Shown: positions 7,622-11,584 of the stretch, piece by piece
How positions within the stretch are numbered: position 1 is the stretch's first letter
Layout of the letters: each line of letters starts with the position of its first letter
Assembly: GCA_016938095.1 (NCBI GenBank)
Contig: JAFGVG010000216.1
Span: forward strand, 1-11,584
From: Bacteroidales bacterium
Lineage (GTDB): Bacteria > Bacteroidota > Bacteroidia > Bacteroidales > UBA10428
Length of the DNA: 11,584 nucleotides
Reading direction: 5' to 3'
Position numbers and translations under genes: made by a program
The notes under the pieces: model-generated
What the model was told of the DNA's origin: nothing
Database searches by the model: none
What the model saw: the letters and a program-made list of their open reading frames with translations, nothing else

Positions 7622-7626
7622 GCAGG
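7607..7626. repeat. Imperfect palindrome overlapping the cyclase stop codon
   Basis: The 20-mer CCTGCCTGCCGGTAGGCAGG is an inverted repeat with one mismatched pair per arm. The cyclase stop TAG (7619-7621) lies inside it. It resembles short palindromes scattered between genes in Bacteroidota. Here it has entered the end of a gene and supplies both the final residues and the stop. With CCCCCTGCCCCC just upstream it may also act as a 3' hairpin, but it has no U-tract. Confidence 0.65.
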
Positions 7627-7679
7627 GGATATCGCGCTGCTCAAGGCCTTAACTTATAATATGGATTTAAGAAACTTTA

Positions 7680-8762
7680 ATGGTTACAGGAAGTGAAATA
7701 GAAATTCTGTTGCGGATTTTGAAAGGTGATGATCTTTCGGATTGCGCGCCGGGTGAATGGGATGCAGTTGCACTTACCCAATTGGCCATCCGTCATAAAC
7801 AGGCATACCCGTTGCTGCAGTTCGCCAGGCAAAATGTGGGTTTTTTCCCCGGAGAGCTCATCCCGCAGATTGAAAACCACTGCCGGAAATCGGCATTTCA
7901 GTCGCTCAGCCAGCTGAACGAGTTGAAGCGAATTACAGGAAGGTTGAATGACAGCGGAGTTTCAAACGTTGTTATCAAAGGCCCCCAGCTCTCCCGAATG
8001 CTTTACGGCCGAGAGGCCATGAAAGAATCGGTGGACCTGGATATCATGCTGGTGCGTGGAAATGATCTTCCGGCAGTTCATGCCTTGTTAACAGAAGCAG
8101 GCTACACCCGTTCGAATCTGAATGATTATCCCGGAGCCTACCGGAGGAAGCTGTTTTTAATTGCAAAACGAGAGGTATCCTATTACAATCCTGGCAACAG
8201 AATTGCCATTGACCTGCACATTCGTCCTGGAGCCAACACCTATCTTACCGAACACCGATTCGGTGATTTTTTTCAGCGGCTTAAGCAGTATGATCTTGAA
8301 GGAACCCCGGTTACTGTGTTATCCGATGAAGCTTATTTTGTATATCTGTGTTACCACGGTGCGTTGCATCAGTTTGGCCGCCTGGCATGGCTGGCCGACA
8401 TCAGGGCCTTTCTGAAGCATAAGGCTGTGGGGATGAATTTCAACGAAATACAAGGTATTGCCGGAAAGTGGCGGGTGATGAATTGCGTGACTCTGGCGCT
8501 CAGGTTGATCAAAGACTATTTTCAGGAAGAATACCTTCCATACAGATTACCCGAATCATGGCGATTGAATTACCTGGAAACATGCTGTAAAAAGACACTG
8601 TACCAAAAACCGGGTTATGGAATTGCACTTTCAGGACGCCTCAGCAAAACCATTTACATCGGGTTCCTGCTTGAGGGCATGGCTGCACGAGCCGACTGGC
8701 TATACGGAATCACCATGCGGAAATTGGTACCGTTGTTGGCCAGAAAAGCCAAAGCGAATTGA
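7680..8762 (+). CDS. Nucleotidyltransferase-fold tailoring protein of the lasso cluster
   Basis: A 360-residue protein of the uncharacterised nucleotidyltransferase family (NTP_transf_5 type) that recurs in lasso clusters. Visible motifs are V-V-I-K100-G101-P-Q-L, the 'MLYG' helix, the metal-binding pair V-D119-L-D121-I in the position of the D-x-D of this fold, a third acidic strand I-A-I-D178-L-H, and 'LCYHGALHQFGRLAWLADI' (223-241), a helix run typical of the family. The family presumably transfers a nucleotide or related group to the peptide or to a kinase-made phosphate; the actual reaction is not established by the sequence. It follows the cyclase by 58 bp on the same strand and is the last gene of the rightward arm; a REP hairpin begins 12 bp after its stop. 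Composition matches the cyclase, not the AT-rich block. Confidence 0.82.
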   Translation: MVTGSEIEILLRILKGDDLSDCAPGEWDAVALTQLAIRHKQAYPLLQFARQNVGFFPGELIPQIENHCRKSAFQSLSQLNELKRITGRLNDSGVSNVVIKGPQLSRMLYGREAMKESVDLDIMLVRGNDLPAVHALLTEAGYTRSNLNDYPGAYRRKLFLIAKREVSYYNPGNRIAIDLHIRPGANTYLTEHRFGDFFQRLKQYDLEGTPVTVLSDEAYFVYLCYHGALHQFGRLAWLADIRAFLKHKAVGMNFNEIQGIAGKWRVMNCVTLALRLIKDYFQEEYLPYRLPESWRLNYLETCCKKTLYQKPGYGIALSGRLSKTIYIGFLLEGMAARADWLYGITMRKLVPLLARKAKAN

Positions 8763-8774
8763 GTTCAGCTTTCG

Positions 8775-8917
8775 GTTCGGCTGAGGTTCCAACCTCAGTC
8801 GAACATATGTTGTCAGGCTTTGCCTGAGTTCTTTGCGCAGAAAGCTTGTTAGCATTGGAATTCTTCAGGCCGGAGCCTGAAAGGATAGACTCGACTGAGG
8901 TAGAACCTCAGCCGAAC
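8775..8917 (+). repeat. Composite REP repeat, left copy
   Basis: Four hairpins in a row. 8775-8804 has arms GTTCGGCTGAGGTT and AACCTCAGTCGAAC. 8813-8827 is TCAGGC-ttt-GCCTGA. 8864-8881 is TTCAGGC-cgga-GCCTGAA. 8891-8917 has arms TCGACTGAGGT and ACCTCAGCCGA. The copy at 9666-9808 has the same length and differs at six positions by hand alignment. The first hairpin starts 12 bp after the nucleotidyltransferase stop and may protect or end that transcript. Confidence 0.85.
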
Positions 8918-8993
8918 AAAGGATAGATACGACTGAGGTTGAACCTCAGCCGAACAAAGGATAGACTCGACTAAGGTAGAACCTTAGCCGAAC
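8883..8993 (+). repeat. Three tandem 38-bp REP hairpin units
   Basis: Units begin at 8883, 8921 and 8959, each starting GGATAGA and containing a stem of the CGACTGAGGT/ACCTCAGCCG type. In the third unit the stem reads CTAAGGT/ACCTTAG, with both arms changed so that pairing is kept. That compensated change indicates the hairpin itself is maintained. The first unit overlaps the end of the left 143-bp repeat. Confidence 0.8.
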
Positions 8994-8998
8994 TGTTC

Positions 8999-9012
8999 TC
9001 AGGCAAACCTGA
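8999..9012 (-). terminator. Small hairpin just after the transposase stop
   Basis: TCAGG-caaa-CCTGA forms a 5-bp stem 5 bases after the transposase stop codon on the minus strand. The stem is short and there is no T-run, so a terminator role is weakly supported. It could equally be a worn REP hairpin. Confidence 0.25.
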
Positions 9013-9017
9013 CTTCA

Positions 9018-9575
9018 TCAAATGGTCTTCCATCTTAAGTCCAATCTTATGACATCTATCAATGATTCCTGATCAGCGTAATTGCTGGCGCTTGAATAAA
9101 TATAATCCTCAGGTTTAAGAACTATACCAGCTCTGACAGGATTGTTATGGATATAGTCTAATTTTTGTTTAATAAATTTCTGGCTATAAATATGTTCTCC
9201 ATGATTCTCATGAGTCCATATCTGAAAATCCTGTTTGTTCTTGAATTTGGCATGAAATTCAAAGATCATTTTTAGCCAATCTTTGCGACTTTCAAGAGGG
9301 CCTTCAAGTTCTTCAAGAAATTTTCCGCTGGTATAATGTTTGAAGTCCCGGATAATTCCGCTAAGATCACCGGTTTGGCTTTGTGCGAGCAAATGCATAT
9401 GATTTGACATTATTACGTAAGCAAAGAGGTTAAGACCTTTATTTATTTGGCAATACCTGAGGCTTTCAATAACAATATCACGATATGTTTTTCTGGTAAA
9501 TATATCAGCCCATCCGACAATTTGGAATGTCAGGAAGTAAAGGCTATCATCCGTTATCTTGTAACCGGTTGACAA
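9018..9575 (-). CDS. REP-associated tyrosine transposase (RAYT, IS200/Y1 family)
   Basis: A 185-residue single-domain transposase of the Y1 HUH type. The hallmark is Y-V-I-M-S57-N-H59-M-H61-L-L, in which the two His bind the metal ion. Downstream is Y141-I-H-N-N-P-V-R-A-G-I-V, the motif typical of REP-associated members; the catalytic Tyr is Y141 or Y130, not decidable by eye. The N-terminus 'DDSLYFLTFQIVGWADIF' fits the family's first strand, so the TTG at 9575 is taken as the start; no in-frame ATG exists nearby. Such proteins cut single-stranded REP hairpins and are usually single-copy, host-maintained relatives of transposases. Flanking hairpin repeats on both sides are the likely substrate. 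Length and motifs are intact, so it may be active. Confidence 0.9.
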   Translation of the reverse strand: MSTGYKITDDSLYFLTFQIVGWADIFTRKTYRDIVIESLRYCQINKGLNLFAYVIMSNHMHLLAQSQTGDLSGIIRDFKHYTSGKFLEELEGPLESRKDWLKMIFEFHAKFKNKQDFQIWTHENHGEHIYSQKFIKQKLDYIHNNPVRAGIVLKPEDYIYSSASNYADQESLIDVIRLDLRWKTI

Positions 9576-9665
9576 TTAGTAAAGTTGTTTCTTTCAAATT
9601 TATGAAATTTAGATAAGCTATTTGATTTTGACTTAATAATTAATTGGCTAAAGGTGGCTGGTCCG

Positions 9666-9808
9666 GTTCGGCTGAGGTTCCAACCTCAGTCGAACATATG
9701 TTGGCAGGCTTTGCCTGGGTTCTTTGCGCAGAAAGCTTGTTAGCATTGAGATTCTTCAGGCCGGAGCCTGAAAGGATAGATTCGACTGAGGTTGAACCTC
9801 AGCCGAAC
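9666..9808 (+). repeat. Composite REP repeat, right copy
   Basis: Same hairpin order as the left copy: 9666-9695 (GTTCGGCTGAGGTT/AACCTCAGTCGAAC), 9705-9717 (CAGGC-ttt-GCCTG), 9755-9772 (TTCAGGC-cgga-GCCTGAA) and 9781-9808 (TTCGACTGAGGTT-type stem). Six differences from the left copy fall mostly in loops and linkers. It lies upstream of the transposase gene, separated by an AT-rich 90 bp that may hold its promoter. Confidence 0.85.
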
Positions 9809-9952
9809 GCAGGGTCCATAGCCATCAAGCTAAGACGGTTAAATAGCTATATAATAATTAGTTATATTTATTATATGTTTGGATTTCTTAAAAAAGTATG
9901 GGCAAATTATTACTATATATAAATTGTGTATGATGGTATTGGGTTTATGTCG
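9809..9952. other. AT-rich spacer, nothing recognised
   Basis: About 140 bp, very AT-rich after 9838, between the right REP copy and the next palindromic element. I see no gene, tRNA or clear regulatory site here. Confidence 0.6.
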
Positions 9953-10206
9953 TTTTTTTGCCCTGAAAGGGCCTAAGATATTAGGATAGGGCAACGCCCC
10001 ATCTAATGTTGAATGTGTAACATAATCGCCCTGTAAGGGCATTAGCATATATACCATGTCGCAATCCTTATCTAAAGTTGATTATGATGAGCGATATGTT
10101 TGGGACTAAAATCCTTGCTATCGCCCCTTCAGGGCTTTTGGTGATTAACGATATCTTAAATAGGGCGTTGCCCTATCCTGATGCTGTTGCCCTTTCAGGG
10201 CACTCT
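9953..10206. repeat. ~250-bp inverted-repeat element built of GCCCTGAAAGGGC hairpins
   Basis: The two ends mirror each other. The left has GCCCTGAAAGGGC at 9960-9972, then TAGGATAGGGC-aac-GCCCC to 10000. The right has TAGGGC-gtt-GCCCTATCCT at 10161-10180, then GCCCTTTCAGGGC at 10189-10201. Two inner hairpins of the same kind lie at 10028-10040 (GCCCTGTAAGGGC) and 10123-10136 (GCCCCTTCAGGGC). There is no coding frame inside. It looks like a non-autonomous palindromic element (REPIN or MITE type), of a sequence family different from the REP hairpins beside the transposase. Confidence 0.75.
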
Positions 10207-10326
10207 TACAGACAAAAAATGTAAGATTATTACAAGTAGTGAAATCAATTCTATATTGTAAAGTATTTAATAACCGATAAATTGAAGTAATAAAACATGT
10301 TAATTACTTAATATACATGTATAACA

Positions 10327-10419
10327 ATGCTTAGCTTGACAGCAATGGGGCAGAGCCTGAGCCGCATCCGGGATACCATTGTGAAAACGTACTATCAGGT
10401 ATATGATCAGGAATACTAA
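10327..10419 (+). pseudogene. 30-codon open frame, possible gene remnant
   Basis: ATG to TAA encodes 30 residues beginning MLSLTAMGQSLSRIRDTIVK and ending YDQEY. Its higher GC content contrasts with the AT-rich sequence at 10207-10326, where I see nothing. It could be the surviving 3' end of a decayed gene or a chance frame. I do not recognise a family. Confidence 0.2.
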
Positions 10420-10462
10420 TTGCCCGGAGGGCATATAGTATTATAGAAAACCAATTATAGCA

Positions 10463-10546
10463 ATACCCTTATACCGCGGAGCGGTTATAGCATTGTGTAA
10501 CCTATTTTTGCTTCTTAATACAATAACCGCTCCGTGGTAAGGGTAT
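10463..10546. repeat. Inverted repeat, 24-26-bp arms with ~34-bp loop
   Basis: The left arm 10463-10488 (ATACCCTTATACCGCGGAGC plus GGTTAT) pairs with the right arm 10523-10546 (ATAACCGCTCCGTGGTAAGG plus GTAT), with a 2-base insertion and one mismatch. It lies 12 bp after the stop of the TPR gene on the minus strand, so it could fold at the 3' end of that transcript; no T-run follows. A small palindrome GCCCGGAGGGC at 10422-10432 is nearby. It is a third palindromic family in this 1.8-kb stretch. Confidence 0.7.
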
Positions 10547-10558
10547 ATTCTACGCTGC

Positions 10559-11584
10559 TCACCTGTTCGTTATGGTATCGTTAACCACTGCCGGTGCCTG
10601 GTTGAAGCTGGTTTCGATATCTTTTATCCTCCGGCCGGCATGTTCTAAGTCTCCCTCGGTCAATACCGATGTACTGGTGATAATAATGGATTGGCCGGGA
10701 TCTTTAATCATGCTTAAAAATTCCTGGTAATACTTCAATGCCATGGGTTTATCGTCCATCCAGTTGTCGTAGTGCAGGGCCAGTTTGTAAACAACGGCCG
10801 GATCACGAGGTGTGAGTTCGATTGCCTGTTGTAGGGCGGCGAGCGCTTCGTTGTACTGGCGGTTTTTGGTGAGGGCAAGCGACAAATCCAGGTGCACCAA
10901 CGATAATATGTCCACCACGGGCATGTTCAGGTTGATGGAAGCCCGGAAGTACCGGATGTTCTTGGGCGGGTCATGCGACAGTCCCAATACGTAACACAAT
11001 TCCGCGTCGGATGAGTCTTTGGCAAACACCCGTTCGAGGCAAGGTATGGCATGTTCGAAGTCATTCAATTTAAAATAACTGTAGCCCATGTATTTATCGG
11101 CGAATTCGGTGGTGTCGCCCTGGTTGAGACATTGTTGAAAGTGTTCCACCGAACGGTTGAAGTCCTGGTTCAGATAGTGCATATAACCACTCAGCCGGTT
11201 GATGTCGTTGTTGTCGGGGTGCCGGCGCAGAAAGCTGTCGGCCACGGCAATGCCCGGATCGTATTCGCGTCTGTTTTTGTAAAGATTGGCGAGTCGGAAA
11301 AAGGGTTGGTAATCATCGGGGTCCTTTGCCATGGCCCGTTGGTAAAGGAATATGGCTTCCTCATGCTGCAGCAGTTTTTCACAACACAGCCCGGCTTGTT
11401 TGAGTAAAAACACCGAAGTATCCTGATCACAAGCCCGGAGGTACAGCTCTTTGGCTTTGTCGTATTGTTCCGTAGTGAAATAAGTGCTTGCCAGTAGTTG
11501 CATCAGGTACTTGTTATTGGGGTTGAGCAGGAGTGCTTTTTCATATAGCGCCTGAGGTTTCCGGTTGTTGTTTGTTGATTTGTA
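10559..11584 (-). CDS. Tetratricopeptide-repeat protein (N-terminus beyond window)
   Basis: The frame is open to the right edge, so an internal Met at 11503 is not the start: upstream codons continue the repeat pattern ('ALYEKALLLNPNN'). The 341 visible residues contain about eight TPR units of ~34 residues, recognisable by helix pairs such as 'ALYEKALLLNPNN', 'YDKAKELYLRA', 'HEEAIFLYQRAMAKDPDD', 'FNRSVEHFQQCLNQG', 'FEHAIPCLERVFAKDSSD' and 'YNEALAALQQAIELTPRD'. The last ~50 residues are not TPR and end in 'NDTITNR'. TPR arrays are protein-protein scaffolds; in Bacteroidota long ones are often periplasmic or lipoproteins, but the N-terminal signal is not visible. It has no visible link to the lasso genes, being separated by about 1.8 kb of repeats and the transposase. 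Confidence 0.85.
   Translation of the reverse strand, partial: YKSTNNNRKPQALYEKALLLNPNNKYLMQLLASTYFTTEQYDKAKELYLRACDQDTSVFLLKQAGLCCEKLLQHEEAIFLYQRAMAKDPDDYQPFFRLANLYKNRREYDPGIAVADSFLRRHPDNNDINRLSGYMHYLNQDFNRSVEHFQQCLNQGDTTEFADKYMGYSYFKLNDFEHAIPCLERVFAKDSSDAELCYVLGLSHDPPKNIRYFRASINLNMPVVDILSLVHLDLSLALTKNRQYNEALAALQQAIELTPRDPAVVYKLALHYDNWMDDKPMALKYYQEFLSMIKDPGQSIIITSTSVLTEGDLEHAGRRIKDIETSFNQAPAVVNDTITNR

Larger units (their letters stand above)
8775..9808. mobile_element. REP/RAYT unit: transposase gene bracketed by 143-bp direct repeats
   Basis: A REP-associated tyrosine transposase gene (9018-9575, minus) lies between two copies of a composite palindromic repeat, at 8775-8917 and 9666-9808, both 143 bp and in the same orientation. 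Two further hairpin units follow the left copy. This is the standard arrangement of a domesticated IS200-like transposase beside the REP sequences it can act on. There are no terminal inverted repeats of a classical insertion sequence. Confidence 0.78.

Noticed and set aside
8883..8993. CRISPR-like array
   Set aside because: Units are contiguous 38-bp hairpins without unique spacers, and no cas genes are present; they match REP units beside a RAYT.
9644..9922. Plus-strand 92-codon frame
   Set aside because: It is made of the REP repeat and AT-rich spacer translated; an equivalent frame is not kept in the left copy.
11501..11503. Met at 11503 as start of the TPR protein
   Set aside because: The frame is open to the window edge and the upstream codons continue a TPR helix, so the gene is cut by the window.

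Overview
The window looks like an uncultured or environmental member of the Bacteroidota. The evidence is a giant secreted protein with SprB-type repeats (typical of gliding and T9SS-secreting Bacteroidetes), intergenic DNA without Shine-Dalgarno sites, a TAnnTTTG-like promoter box, and dense families of short palindromic repeats with a REP-associated transposase. Genus cannot be read from the sequence.

Layout. (1) 1-3570, minus strand: the first 1190 codons of a huge exported protein, with a signal peptide, a beta-propeller of SBBP-like blades, then nine full SprB-like repeats and the start of a tenth; it runs off the left edge. (2) 3583-8762: a lasso-peptide-type RiPP gene cluster. The leftward arm carries an HPr-kinase-like kinase, a PqqD-like leader-binding protein (B1), a transglutaminase-like leader peptidase (B2) and a 49-residue precursor gene (A). 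The rightward arm carries an asparagine-synthetase-like macrolactam cyclase (C) and a family-5-type nucleotidyltransferase. The two arms diverge from a 177-bp spacer at 5474-5650. (3) 8775-9808: a REP/RAYT unit, an IS200-like transposase bracketed by two 143-bp direct repeats that differ at six positions, plus tandem 38-bp hairpins. (4) 9809-10558: gene-poor DNA holding two further palindromic repeat families and a 30-codon gene remnant at most. (5) 10559-11584, minus strand: the C-terminal 341 residues of a TPR protein running off the right edge.

How the genes work together. B1 would bind the leader of the A peptide and present it to B2, which cuts after the leader. C would activate an Asp or Glu side chain in the core with ATP and close the ring on the new N-terminal Gly. 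The kinase and the nucleotidyltransferase are candidate tailoring enzymes. No exporter is present. The precursor gene is followed after only 12 bp by the giant propeller/SprB gene on the same strand, so peptide and surface protein may be cotranscribed.

Base composition changes sharply inside two genes. From about 2350-2400 (inside the propeller gene) to about 4380 (codon ~40 of B1) the DNA is roughly 20-38% GC by hand count of 60-base lines, against about 47-53% just outside. The precursor, all of B2, and pieces of both flanking genes lie in this AT-rich block. That suggests a recombined cassette, or an assembly join, centred on the precursor.
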